A DNA stretch of 64,000 bases, taken from Desulfopila sp. IMCC35008. Lineage in GTDB: Bacteria; Desulfobacterota; Desulfobulbia; Desulfobulbales; Desulfocapsaceae. This document shows, piece by piece, positions 42,648-51,600 of the stretch. A program made the position numbers and the translations under genes. The stretch spans positions 1,886,501 through 1,950,500 of the forward strand of contig NZ_CP050700.1 in the NCBI RefSeq assembly GCF_010646885.2, written 5' to 3'. How positions within the stretch are numbered: the stretch's first letter is position 1; each line of letters starts with the position of its first letter. The notes beneath the pieces are model-generated. The model saw only the letters and a list, made by a program, of their open reading frames with translations. It was not told the origin of the DNA and searched no databases.

Positions 42648-43415
42648 TTACCTGTTAAAGGTTGATTCCCTTAGTTTTGGCGCAATGAACGCATGCAGTT
42701 TCTGCTCCATGATTCGTGGGTTTTCACCCGATAGGATAGATTGCATGCCCTCTATAATGAGGGTTTTCATGAGCACCTCAGATTTAGAACGATTTTTCAA
42801 TTTTCCGGCCATTGGGTTACATACAACGTTGGCAATGACTGCACCATAAAAAGTTGTGAGCAGGGCAACTGCCATGGCGGGACCGATTGACGAGGGGTCG
42901 TCCATTGTCTGCAACATCTGCACCAGACCAATCAGGGTTCCTACCATACCCATTGCAGGAGCGTAAGCGGCAATGGAGGTGAATATCTCGGCACCTTTGT
43001 CATGGCGTTGCTGGACATATTCAATTTCGGTGGTCAGCATTTTTTTCAGTGTTGCCGGTTCCTGGCCGTCGACCGCCATCTGCATGGCCTTTATCAGGAA
43101 CTCATCCTCAACTTCTTCCATTGCCCCCTGTAAGGCGAGGATCCCTTCTTTGCGGGCCTTGTTGGCGAAGTCCATAAGAAGAATGATCATATCATTGATC
43201 GGTTTTTCCTTATGGAGGAATGCCTTCTTGGCGACATTAATAGCATCGAAAATATCCCCAAAGGGATAATGGACGAGTGCATTACCGGCGGTTCCGCCAA
43301 AAACAATCATTATTGATGGGACGTTTATAAAAAGACTTAAGGGGCCGCCCTGCAGGATGGCCATCAGCATAAGTCCGAAGGCGGCGCCAATACCTAAAAT
43401 TGTTGAAAGATCCAA
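42648..43415 (-). CDS. motA: Stator protein MotA
   Basis: 255 residues with four membrane segments. The conserved blocks are GLMLMAILQGGPLSLFINVP at the start, YAPAMGMVGTLIGLVQML with its conserved proline, and MAVALLTTFYGAVIANVV. MotA forms the pentamer that rotates around MotB and contacts FliG. It heads the motA-motB-fliL-fliM... run after a 299-base spacer in which I see a hairpin but no clear promoter. Confidence 0.95.
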   Translation of the reverse strand: MDLSTILGIGAAFGLMLMAILQGGPLSLFINVPSIMIVFGGTAGNALVHYPFGDIFDAINVAKKAFLHKEKPINDMIILLMDFANKARKEGILALQGAMEEVEDEFLIKAMQMAVDGQEPATLKKMLTTEIEYVQQRHDKGAEIFTSIAAYAPAMGMVGTLIGLVQMLQTMDDPSSIGPAMAVALLTTFYGAVIANVVCNPMAGKLKNRSKSEVLMKTLIIEGMQSILSGENPRIMEQKLHAFIAPKLRESTFNR

Positions 43416-43630
43416 AAGAAAATACCCCCAGCAAATACAAAATAGACGATGGAAAAATCGTAAACGGAAAAAACATCAGACGGCCATATAATTAAATACT
43501 TTCAGCCTGATACTTTTTACACTCCATCATAGACCTTTGTTTTTGAAAACTCAAGTTTGCAAAAAACATTCCAGGGAAAATAATACTTGAATTCTATAGG
43601 ACTGGAGGGCGTTGGGAGGAGGGAATAATG

Positions 43631-43666
43631 AACCGGCAGATAAATGATACCCATTTCCTGCCGGTT
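43631..43666 (-). terminator. Candidate terminator hairpin after flgE
   Basis: Nine-base arms AACCGGCAG (43631-43639) and CTGCCGGTT (43658-43666) with an 18-base loop. The following minus-strand run is only moderately T-rich. It lies 48 bases after the flgE stop, in the spacer before motA. Confidence 0.5.
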
Positions 43667-43714
43667 TAGGAGATCGTGTGACGTTATATTGACAGCTTCA
43701 TGGTGAACCGAAAC

Positions 43715-45010
43715 CTATCGTTTCAGGTTGATGAGATCACCGAGGAGTTCATCGACTGTCGTAATAATCTTGGAGTTGGCCTGGAATCCTCTCTGGACCG
43801 TAATCATCCGGACAAATTCAGCTCCCATGTCAACATTGGATTGCTCTAATGAGTTGGTAAATATCTTTCCGAGTTCAACACCGGGCAGACCGGTTCGCGG
43901 TCCACCTGAGTTATCCGTCTCTTTGTAAAGGTTTTTACCAATACTTTCAAGACCGCGGGGGTTTGTAAAAGTGCTGAGAACCAGATGGGCTACCTTTATT
44001 TGCTCACCGTTGGAAAAAGAGGCGATAACCGTACCTTCGTCATCAATATTCACACCTGTCATTTCTCCGGCACCGTACCCGTTCTGTTCCTGGGAGATAA
44101 CAGCGGATTCAGAGTTGAACTGGGTTGTGTCAAAGGTGATTGTTATTGCTTGTCCCGGTTCGCTTCCGTTAAGCCAGTCTATACCAGGGATTGTGCCGGT
44201 CGTCGGTTCAATGACATCAGGCGTGGCGCCATCAGGGTCAACCATGATGCCATCGGTGTTGAAGGTCAAACCGGGGCCGCCATCTCCCAGTATAGCGCCA
44301 AGTCCTGTTGTTACGGCACCTGTATCATCGGTATAGCTATAGCTCCACCTCCACTCATTATTAGCAATTTTATTGAAATAACTTGTAATCAGGTGCTCAT
44401 TACCAAGTGAATCAAAAACCTGGGTAGACGATGAATAGTTGTAGGTTGTTGGGTCATCGAAGACAAAACCCGCGATTGGCATTATGGGTTCTGTTGAATC
44501 AAGGTTGGTGGTGAGAGTCGCCTCGGTGGTTGCATTACCACCAATAAGGCCCCTGCTGCTCACCATAATGTCCGTTGGATCCCCAGGCTCAAGCACTCCG
44601 TTCTCATCATACAATTTGCCCTGCACCCTGTACCCTTCAGGGTTCATGAGGTAACCGTTTTCGTCAAATCTGAAGGCGCCGCCTTTGGAGTAATAGACTG
44701 AGTCATCTCCAGGTTCACTCAACAGGAAGAAACCAGGCCCCTCAATAGCTACATCAAGAGGGGATTCTGTTGACTCAAAAGTACCTTGAGTGAATAGATT
44801 ATCGACCTTTGAGACACCGACACCGCGACCAACCTGTGACTTACCACCTGATCCGTTGATAGTAGATGAAAGAAGATCTGAAAATACAGTCCTTGCTCCC
44901 TTAAAACCCAGGGTGTTGGTATTGGCAAGGTTATTACCGATAACGGTGAGTGCCTGTGAATTTGTGCTGATGCCGCTTACTCCGCTGTACAGTGCACTTG
45001 AAATACCCAT
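43715..45010 (-). CDS. flgE: Flagellar hook protein FlgE
   Basis: 431 residues. NNLANTNTLGFKGARTVFSD at the N-terminus and NVDMGAEFVRMITVQRGFQ at the C-terminus are the axial signatures; GGAFRFDENGYLMNPEGYRV and TTNLDSTEPIMPI belong to FlgE. It builds the hook, whose length is set by FliK nearby. It starts 80 bases after flgD. Confidence 0.95.
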   Translation of the reverse strand: MGISSALYSGVSGISTNSQALTVIGNNLANTNTLGFKGARTVFSDLLSSTINGSGGKSQVGRGVGVSKVDNLFTQGTFESTESPLDVAIEGPGFFLLSEPGDDSVYYSKGGAFRFDENGYLMNPEGYRVQGKLYDENGVLEPGDPTDIMVSSRGLIGGNATTEATLTTNLDSTEPIMPIAGFVFDDPTTYNYSSSTQVFDSLGNEHLITSYFNKIANNEWRWSYSYTDDTGAVTTGLGAILGDGGPGLTFNTDGIMVDPDGATPDVIEPTTGTIPGIDWLNGSEPGQAITITFDTTQFNSESAVISQEQNGYGAGEMTGVNIDDEGTVIASFSNGEQIKVAHLVLSTFTNPRGLESIGKNLYKETDNSGGPRTGLPGVELGKIFTNSLEQSNVDMGAEFVRMITVQRGFQANSKIITTVDELLGDLINLKR

Positions 45011-45090
45011 TTTTTTACTCCTTTATCTTTCGTTCCTGGTTATACAGATCAGTTTTGTGATCTTATATGTCTGTATCTTGAGGATGGTAA

Positions 45091-45912
45091 TTAGCTAATT
45101 GATTCTGTAACTTCTGCTGAGACATTTTCTGTGGTTTCATCTACTATGTTTTCAGTTGCGTCACTTATTATATCGGATGTTTCCGGCTCATCATTAACAT
45201 CTTCGTTGTCATTTGCATCATTTTGAGAATTTTTTGATTCCGGATCGTAAACACCCAGTATGTTGTTGAAGGCTACTTCTCCGAAATTTGTAATAAGTGT
45301 ACCGCCGTATTCGCCGCCCAGATCAACACCCGTAACTTCGGCACGAACCAGAGAGGTTGCGCCGACACTTTCACCCTCGGTGGCCTTTGCATTGACGACG
45401 ATTTTGTAATCCCCAATCGGTGCATCCTGACCTTTTGCGGTTTTACCGTCCCATTCAAGATAATGAAGGCCTTCGCCAAGCTCGCTGCCATCCAGGGTGG
45501 CGACAGTGACACCATTATGCTGAAGGGATAACTTGACCTGTGTTGCCTCGCCATCAAGCTTGTAGCCAAGACTTACAGGTTCACCGTTGTACTTAAAAGA
45601 AGATCCTTCATAAACAACTTCCTTGCCAATAGTGTTCAGGGTAGACAGTCTATCTGAGTTGGCGTTGGACTGAACCAGGTTGTCCATGCTTTCGTTCAGG
45701 TTAAACAACTGTTCAAGGGAACTGAACTGCGCGAGTTGCGCGGTAAATTCCGTTGGGTCGTCCGGATTGAGTGGATCCTGATTTTGCAGTTGGGCAACAA
45801 GCAGGGAAAGAAAATCCTGTTTACCCATTATGTCATTTGTATTATTTTCGGCCGATGTGCCAGATGCCTGGGCTGTTGCTGCCTGGCTTATGCCGTCGAT
45901 GTATGCGCTCAT
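45091..45912 (-). CDS. flgD: Hook capping protein FlgD with acidic tail
   Basis: 273 residues. The N-terminal motif MGKQDFLSLLVAQLQNQDPL and PTEFTAQLAQFSSLEQL is the FlgD signature; the middle (about 105-205) is a Tudor/FnIII-like region with YLEWDGKTAKGQ. The last 40 residues are unusually acidic, rich in Asp, Glu, Asn and Thr, with a TEN-type pattern, beyond the normal FlgD end. It caps the growing hook. It follows fliK by eight bases. Confidence 0.93.
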   Translation of the reverse strand: MSAYIDGISQAATAQASGTSAENNTNDIMGKQDFLSLLVAQLQNQDPLNPDDPTEFTAQLAQFSSLEQLFNLNESMDNLVQSNANSDRLSTLNTIGKEVVYEGSSFKYNGEPVSLGYKLDGEATQVKLSLQHNGVTVATLDGSELGEGLHYLEWDGKTAKGQDAPIGDYKIVVNAKATEGESVGATSLVRAEVTGVDLGGEYGGTLITNFGEVAFNNILGVYDPESKNSQNDANDNEDVNDEPETSDIISDATENIVDETTENVSAEVTESIS

Positions 45913-45920
45913 CGTGTCCC

Positions 45921-47435
45921 CTAAACGGTTACGTTTACTCCGGATTGATCTTCCTGTCCCTGAACGCTTGCAGACTCAAGGACATCAATAAAAGTCTCTG
46001 TGTCAAATCTACTGTTGTGGTGTGACTTCTCAAATGAATTTCGTTTACCAGATTGATCCTGCAGCAGATCAAAATCGCCTGCTATGTCAGATTTTGCAGA
46101 TACCTGGATATCTTCTATCTGGATACCCTGTCCCTGGAGAATTTCCCTCAGCTTAGGCATATTTTTTTCCAGAATCTCCTGAACGTGCTGGCTCTGGGCA
46201 AAAACATTGGCCCGGATTGCACCTTCACGATATGTCAGGTCGATTTTCAGTTCACCCAGTTCAGCCGGTTGCAGCCTGATGTTTATCTGGGTTTCCTGGT
46301 TTCGGACCTGCAGATTGAACCTGTTGGCAACCTGTTGGACGATAGCGTCATCACTCACTGCTGAACCTGGGAACGGCGAAACCGGGTGGGTTCCCGCAGT
46401 CGCCTTTGCCACCGGCGTGTCAAGTACGCCCTGACTCACCTGGGAATAGGACTGGGTTGTTTCAGTGGCTGCAGTAATCTGGGAAGCTTGAGGAGCACCT
46501 TGAGTGAGACTGTTACCACTTAAATCCTGTTGGGTCCCCTGTTGGCTGGAGTTGTTGGCGGAACCTGAGTTGGCTTGCGAGTTGGCACCTATCCTGGCTT
46601 CGAGGTATTGCCCTTTTGAGTCCTGTCGGAGATGTGTGGTTTGATTATCATTGTTGCGGGCAACAGTCGCAACCTCATCTTCTACCACTACGACCTTGGC
46701 AAGACCGCCTTTTATGATTGGATCTTCAACAAGTCTGACCACATTGGCCTGTTGTTCGATACTTGTTTGGCGAAGAGGGGCGGCTACTTCCTTGTTATTA
46801 AGCATGGCATTTGCATCTGTACCTGCTTTTGACGGTAGGTTTTCTACATCAGCCAGCGAGCCTTTCAGGTTTTGTAGATCAGCCATTGATACCTGGCTGC
46901 CATCCTGACGGGTAATAGTGATCACACCTTTTTCATTTAAAGTGATAAGCTGTTCCAGCTCTGCAGTAAGCAGGGATTGACCACTGTTTGTGCCGGTCGG
47001 CAATGTTGATTGCTGAAGAAGGGTGGCCGGAATTGCTACCTGCTCACCCTGCTTTTCAATGCCTGCGGTTCCGCTCAGGACTATCTTGGTAAAGGCTTGT
47101 TGTTCAATGGCCTTCTGGAGATCTGCAAATCGGGTTGTGGTGTTTTGTGTAGCTGGAGTGTCTGGTTGTGTGGCTGGAGTGTCTGGATTTGCTGCTGTGG
47201 TTGGTGCAACAGGATCTGTTTCCTGGGTACCTGGAGCATCCTGAGGATCTCTTTCCGGCTGATTGTTCGTCGGATTTTTTGTCGCTGGATCGTTTTGCTG
47301 TTGTGCCGCTGTGGTTTTGTTAAGGATGGATTCAAATGATGAGTCGCTTCCATTGGCTGGTGACGGGGAGGTTGATGGGGTTGCTGGAGCCTGGGTGGGT
47401 GCTATTATGGGAGCGATATTTGCCATTTGTGTCAC
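45921..47435 (-). CDS. fliK: Hook-length control protein FliK
   Basis: 504 residues. The first 350 are low-complexity, rich in Gln, Thr, Pro and Ala, with PATQPDTPATQ repeats; the C-terminal domain (about 375-465) has INIRLQPAELGELKIDLTYR, the FliK substrate-specificity switch domain. The start is probably GTG 47435, overlapping the upstream TGA, or ATG 47426. FliK measures the hook and triggers FlhB to switch export. Confidence 0.93.
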   Translation of the reverse strand: MTQMANIAPIIAPTQAPATPSTSPSPANGSDSSFESILNKTTAAQQQNDPATKNPTNNQPERDPQDAPGTQETDPVAPTTAANPDTPATQPDTPATQNTTTRFADLQKAIEQQAFTKIVLSGTAGIEKQGEQVAIPATLLQQSTLPTGTNSGQSLLTAELEQLITLNEKGVITITRQDGSQVSMADLQNLKGSLADVENLPSKAGTDANAMLNNKEVAAPLRQTSIEQQANVVRLVEDPIIKGGLAKVVVVEDEVATVARNNDNQTTHLRQDSKGQYLEARIGANSQANSGSANNSSQQGTQQDLSGNSLTQGAPQASQITAATETTQSYSQVSQGVLDTPVAKATAGTHPVSPFPGSAVSDDAIVQQVANRFNLQVRNQETQINIRLQPAELGELKIDLTYREGAIRANVFAQSQHVQEILEKNMPKLREILQGQGIQIEDIQVSAKSDIAGDFDLLQDQSGKRNSFEKSHHNSRFDTETFIDVLESASVQGQEDQSGVNVTV

Positions 47436-47965
47436 TCAATCTGAATTTTAGAAAACTGTGTACTTAGTTCTGTTGCTTTCAGTCTGGTTATCTGATCCAG
47501 TATTTTTGCAGCTGATTTTGCTTTCATGGCTGCAAGAAGATCTGCTGCCAACTGTGATTCAAGTCCTGTAAGTGCTAACGCTGCACGTTGGGGGGTCATC
47601 TTTTCGTAAATTTTGGCCAGATTCTTGGTCTTCTGCTCTTCTTCTGCTGATTTCAATTGAAGCAGTTCTTCAAGCTTTTTCTGGACCCTGCTTAACTCTG
47701 TGAGTTTCTCATCAAGCGTTGCAAGTTTCTTATCGACGGTCTCTTCGAGACTCTTTAGCTCCTTTTTCTTCAGTTCTAATTCTTTTGTGCCTTCGCGCAG
47801 TTTTATTCGCTCGTCTTCAATTTGCTGGAACAGGCGCCGTTCCTCGACAGTAGAAAAATTTTGTCCGACTGAATCCTGGGCAATACTATTTGTACTGTTC
47901 AGGCTGAACATCACAAAGATAATAACAGGGAGGGTATAGTGGCTCAGGTGTTGAATGGATTTCAT
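47432..47965 (-). CDS. MotE-like periplasmic/membrane protein
   Basis: 177 residues. A signal or anchor helix lies at about 11-27; residues 40-110 are coiled coil; the C-terminus (about 118-175), with IYEKMTPQRAALALTGLE, is the MgtE N-domain-like motif seen in MotE and related flagellar proteins. In Rhizobium, MotE is a chaperone for MotC; no motC is present here, so that role cannot simply be transferred. It lies between fliJ and fliK, where such proteins are common. Confidence 0.8.
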   Translation of the reverse strand: MKSIQHLSHYTLPVIIFVMFSLNSTNSIAQDSVGQNFSTVEERRLFQQIEDERIKLREGTKELELKKKELKSLEETVDKKLATLDEKLTELSRVQKKLEELLQLKSAEEEQKTKNLAKIYEKMTPQRAALALTGLESQLAADLLAAMKAKSAAKILDQITRLKATELSTQFSKIQIE

Positions 47966-47974
47966 AATATCGGA

Positions 47975-48418
47975 TTATTTTCTATCGTGGAAAACAATGG
48001 CCATCTCATCAAGCATGGCCGCTTCTTTTTTGTCGAGGTGTTGTTTCCAGGCAACATTTTGACGTTCTTTTAACTTTTCCATGACCTGTCGCTGTTTACT
48101 TTTTTCAACGAGCAGGGTGTGACTTTTTTGGACCTGTTTCTTTTTCTCGGCAAGGACCTGCTCAAGCTCACTGATTTCATTTTTGATAAATGCAAGGTGT
48201 TCTTCCTGGCTGATCAGTTCATTGATGGCAACACCCTGTTCCTGTATCGTGGTGATGTGGCTAGCGAGAAAACCATAGGCCTGGTGTTTTTTTTTGAGTT
48301 CCTCTTTGACCTTGTCTTCTGCCCGGCGGGCAACAGAGAGCGCCTCCTGGGCGAGAGTCTCGAGACGTTCCCGATAGTGAAGAACCGTGTCGAGTGTAAA
48401 TGGTTTTGTTGCTGTCAA
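47975..48418 (-). CDS. fliJ: Flagellar export protein FliJ
   Basis: 147 residues forming one long coiled coil, with the FliJ pattern LDTVLHYRERLE at the N-terminus. FliJ is the central stalk of the FliI ATPase and shuttles chaperones. It starts 41 bases after the fliI stop. Family identity is supported mainly by position and architecture. Confidence 0.88.
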   Translation of the reverse strand: MTATKPFTLDTVLHYRERLETLAQEALSVARRAEDKVKEELKKKHQAYGFLASHITTIQEQGVAINELISQEEHLAFIKNEISELEQVLAEKKKQVQKSHTLLVEKSKQRQVMEKLKERQNVAWKQHLDKKEAAMLDEMAIVFHDRK

Positions 48419-48459
48419 AATATTGTCACTATGTTTTCATGCCTTGTGATACCACGGAT

Positions 48460-49833
48460 CTATTCCTCAGAGGAATGATCGCCTTTTCTCCTGTTTTGTT
48501 GCGGTCGTCTTTCGTCTTTTCGTTCACTGAGGATCGAGCCCAGCTGTTCCAGGGAATCCTTGAAAGGTGTTGTTTCATCGAATCTCTGTTGCAGGAATTC
48601 GTTTATTGCATCAATCTTTGAAATGGCATAGTCGATCTTGGGATTTGATCCTTTTGCATAGGCACCAATATTTATCAAATCCTCGGCATCGGCATAGGTC
48701 GCCAGAACATTGCGTGCTTTTCCTGACAACTCCAGATGCCTCGGCGAGATTATTTCCCGCATAACACGGCTTGCAGAGTTAAGGATATCAATGGCGGGGA
48801 AGTGGTTTCGTGCTGCTATGGAACGTGACAGTACGATGTGACCATCAAGAATAGAACGAACGGAGTCTGCTACGGGTTCGGTCATATCGTCTCCATCAAC
48901 CAAGACGGTGTAAATACCAGTTATGGAACCCTGGTTTCGAAACCTTCCTGCACGTTCCAGCAGGCGGGGCAGGGTGGCAAACACCGAAGGGGTGTATCCC
49001 TTGGTTGTTGGTGGTTCTCCGATGGCGAGACCAATCTCTCGCATTGCCATAGCAAAGCGGGTAACGGAATCCATCATTAACAGGACGTTTTTACCCTGTT
49101 GGCAGAAATATTCGGCTATGGTCGTTGCCACGAAAGCGCCACGCATACGCAGTAAAGGAGATTGATCGGAGGTTACGACCACAAGAACGGACCTGGCCAG
49201 TCCTTCCTGACCGAGATCCCTCTCAATAAACTCACGTACCTCCCTGCCACGTTCCCCGATGAGGGCGATAACATTTACATCTGCCTTGGCGTATTTGGAC
49301 ATCATGCCGAGCAAGACACTTTTACCGACACCGGAACCTGCCATGATGCCAAGCCGCTGACCCATACCGCAGGTTGTCATACCGTTTATGGACCGTACCC
49401 CAACATCGAGAACTTCGGAGATATTCTGTCGCTCCATCGGTCCAGGAGGCGATCCGTAAAGGGCTTTTTCCTGGGTAAGGATAGGTGCGGGAAGACCATC
49501 ATGAGGCTGTTCCATTCCATCGATGATGCGGCCGAGGAGGTTGTCGCCAACTTTTATGGTAGCACTTTGTCGAATGATACGAATTCGGCTGCCCGGTCCC
49601 AGCCCCCTGATGTCACCGAGCGGCATGAGCAGGGCCTGATGATCCTTGAAGCCGACAATTTCAGCATATATCGTTGCACCGCCATTTCGGGGCAGAATTT
49701 CACAAAGGGCACCTATTGCGGCATGCGGACAGTAGCCTTCAACAACCAGACCGACGATTCGGGTCACCTTTCCCCACACCTTTATAGTGTTGAGCTCAGC
49801 TATACGTTTTGCAGCGCGGGTCATAACAGTCAC
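48460..49833 (-). CDS. fliI: Flagellum-specific ATPase FliI
   Basis: 457 residues. Walker A is GIMAGSGVGKSVLLGMM; ALIGERGREVREFIERDLG and the Walker B LLMMDSVTRFAMAMREIGLA follow; GEPPTTKGYTPSVFATLPRL is the type III ATPase signature. It powers substrate unloading at the export gate. The ATG overlaps the fliH stop by four bases. Confidence 0.97.
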   Translation of the reverse strand: MTVMTRAAKRIAELNTIKVWGKVTRIVGLVVEGYCPHAAIGALCEILPRNGGATIYAEIVGFKDHQALLMPLGDIRGLGPGSRIRIIRQSATIKVGDNLLGRIIDGMEQPHDGLPAPILTQEKALYGSPPGPMERQNISEVLDVGVRSINGMTTCGMGQRLGIMAGSGVGKSVLLGMMSKYAKADVNVIALIGERGREVREFIERDLGQEGLARSVLVVVTSDQSPLLRMRGAFVATTIAEYFCQQGKNVLLMMDSVTRFAMAMREIGLAIGEPPTTKGYTPSVFATLPRLLERAGRFRNQGSITGIYTVLVDGDDMTEPVADSVRSILDGHIVLSRSIAARNHFPAIDILNSASRVMREIISPRHLELSGKARNVLATYADAEDLINIGAYAKGSNPKIDYAISKIDAINEFLQQRFDETTPFKDSLEQLGSILSERKDERRPQQNRRKGDHSSEE

Positions 49834-50606
49834 GGTTCCAGTTCTTCTGTAAGGGCTTCACGGATCAGTTCCAGTTGACTCACAATTGTTGCATCTACAG
49901 TGCATTTATCAGACTCAATCCGACAGCCGCCTTCATCCACAGATGGGTCCGCTTTCACGGTGAGGTTGCTCATGCCGCTCAGCCCGGTCCTCAGATCTTC
50001 TGTTTTCTCTATAATTGTGTCATAGTCGGCAGGGTTGACAAAGATAAGAAAATCGTCAGACTTGACCGAACGTGATATGGCTTCATCAATTGTACGGAAA
50101 ATTGTCTCACGCTGTTCCGAAACGGAGTGGCGAATAATTTTTTCGGAAATTGCCAGGACCAGTTCCCGGATTTCTCCCACACTGTTTTTGAGTATCAATT
50201 CCCGGAGTTCGTCAAGCTGATTACAGATCAGCAGCATGGCTGACGATGCGGAACCAAAATCATTCTCAGCTTTTTCCAGACCCTCAGCCAGTCCCTGTTC
50301 CCTTGCCTCTGCGACAAGTCTCTGTACTTCCTCTTCCGGTATTCCTTGCGGGACCGCTGGTTCCGGAGTGGGGGGCGCTGGCGCTTGTTCGACCTCTTGT
50401 TTAAATTCCTCAAGAACCGTCTCCCGTGATTCCGGCTCAGGTTCTGAGGGAAGCTGTTGTCGATGTTCCTTGTCTTCTTTTACAGGAGCAGGAGGTTTGG
50501 GGCGATGAGCAGTACGCTGAAAGAGTTGATCGTCATCAACCTTGTCCCGGACTATTCCTCCAGGTTCAAAGGTTGGTAAGGACTTGTAGAACCTAGACAA
50601 ACTCAT
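49830..50606 (-). CDS. fliH: Flagellar export ATPase regulator FliH
   Basis: 258 residues from ATG 50606, which has GGAGG five bases upstream and overlaps the end of fliG by 14 bases; a frame from 50648 is longer but would lie well inside fliG. Residues about 25-90 are Pro/Glu-rich; the following helical part and the C-terminal region with VNPADYDTIIEKTEDL and DEGGCRIESDKCTVDATI are typical of FliH. It links FliI to the C-ring protein FliN. Confidence 0.92.
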   Translation of the reverse strand: MSLSRFYKSLPTFEPGGIVRDKVDDDQLFQRTAHRPKPPAPVKEDKEHRQQLPSEPEPESRETVLEEFKQEVEQAPAPPTPEPAVPQGIPEEEVQRLVAEAREQGLAEGLEKAENDFGSASSAMLLICNQLDELRELILKNSVGEIRELVLAISEKIIRHSVSEQRETIFRTIDEAISRSVKSDDFLIFVNPADYDTIIEKTEDLRTGLSGMSNLTVKADPSVDEGGCRIESDKCTVDATIVSQLELIREALTEELEP

Positions 50607-51597
50607 CGCCGCCTCCGGTACCGAGAACCAGTTTGCCTTCCTCTTCAAGTTTCATGGCTATTTTGACAATTGATTGCTGGGTCAGTTCTACTTCAGACAG
50701 TCGTACAGGACCCATTGCATCCAGATCGTCTTTAATCATATCGGCTGCACGCTGAGAGATGTTACCAAATATTTTCTGACGCAGCTCGTCTGAGGCTGTC
50801 TTGAGCGCTAAGGTGAGGGAGTCGTTATTTACTTCTCGGAGAACCATCTGGAGTGAGCGGTTATCGAGTTCGGCAAGATCCTCAAATGTGAACATGCGTT
50901 TTCTGATTTCTTCAGCCATTTCCGGATCGGTTTCTTCAACATCCTCAAGAATGTCCGACCCCATGCTGCCATGCATATTGTCGAGGAGATCAACCACTTT
51001 ATCCACACCACCGACTTTACGCTGTTCCTTACCTGCTACCAGACCTATTTCCCGGTGAAGTGCGTCATCGATCCTGCTGATGACTTCTGGAGATACCTTT
51101 TCGATGGTTGCGATGCGGTAAATAACATCAGAGCGGGTTTTTTCAGGCAGCGCGGCGAGAATAAGAGCGCCATGTTCATTGAGTTGGGTGGAAAGTACCA
51201 GGGCAATGGTTTGGGGATGCTCCTTTTCCAGCAGGCCGGCAACCATGGTTGCAGGCATACTGCCGATTGTTTCAAGCGATTTTGTCTCGATGCCTGACAG
51301 GAACTGGTCCAGCAGGATTTCTACACGATCTTTGCCTGAAATATTTGAGATCGCCTTCTGGGCAAATTCACTGCCTTTTACAAATAGTCCGGCAAACTGT
51401 TCTTCAGACTCAAGATAACTTTCAACGACCTCCTTTCGGAGATCCATTGGTACATGTTCGATATTCGACATCTGTTTGGTCACCAAGCGAATTTCGCTAT
51501 CAGACAATTCCTCAAAAATCTTTGCGCTGGCTCGTTCGCCAAGGCATATCAGTAATACAGCTGCCTTGTTGAGTCCGCTGAGGGTGGAAGCTACCAT
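50593..51597 (-). CDS. fliG: Flagellar switch protein FliG
   Basis: 334 residues. The N-terminal FliF-binding domain includes LLICLGERASAKIFEELSD; the middle domain has the EHPQ motif in KEHPQTIALVLSTQL; the C-terminal torque domain has KRMFTFEDLAELDNRSLQMV with the charged residues that meet MotA. It starts three bases after fliF. Confidence 0.96.
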   Translation of the reverse strand: MVASTLSGLNKAAVLLICLGERASAKIFEELSDSEIRLVTKQMSNIEHVPMDLRKEVVESYLESEEQFAGLFVKGSEFAQKAISNISGKDRVEILLDQFLSGIETKSLETIGSMPATMVAGLLEKEHPQTIALVLSTQLNEHGALILAALPEKTRSDVIYRIATIEKVSPEVISRIDDALHREIGLVAGKEQRKVGGVDKVVDLLDNMHGSMGSDILEDVEETDPEMAEEIRKRMFTFEDLAELDNRSLQMVLREVNNDSLTLALKTASDELRQKIFGNISQRAADMIKDDLDAMGPVRLSEVELTQQSIVKIAMKLEEEGKLVLGTGGGDEFV

Positions 51598-51600
51598 CTG

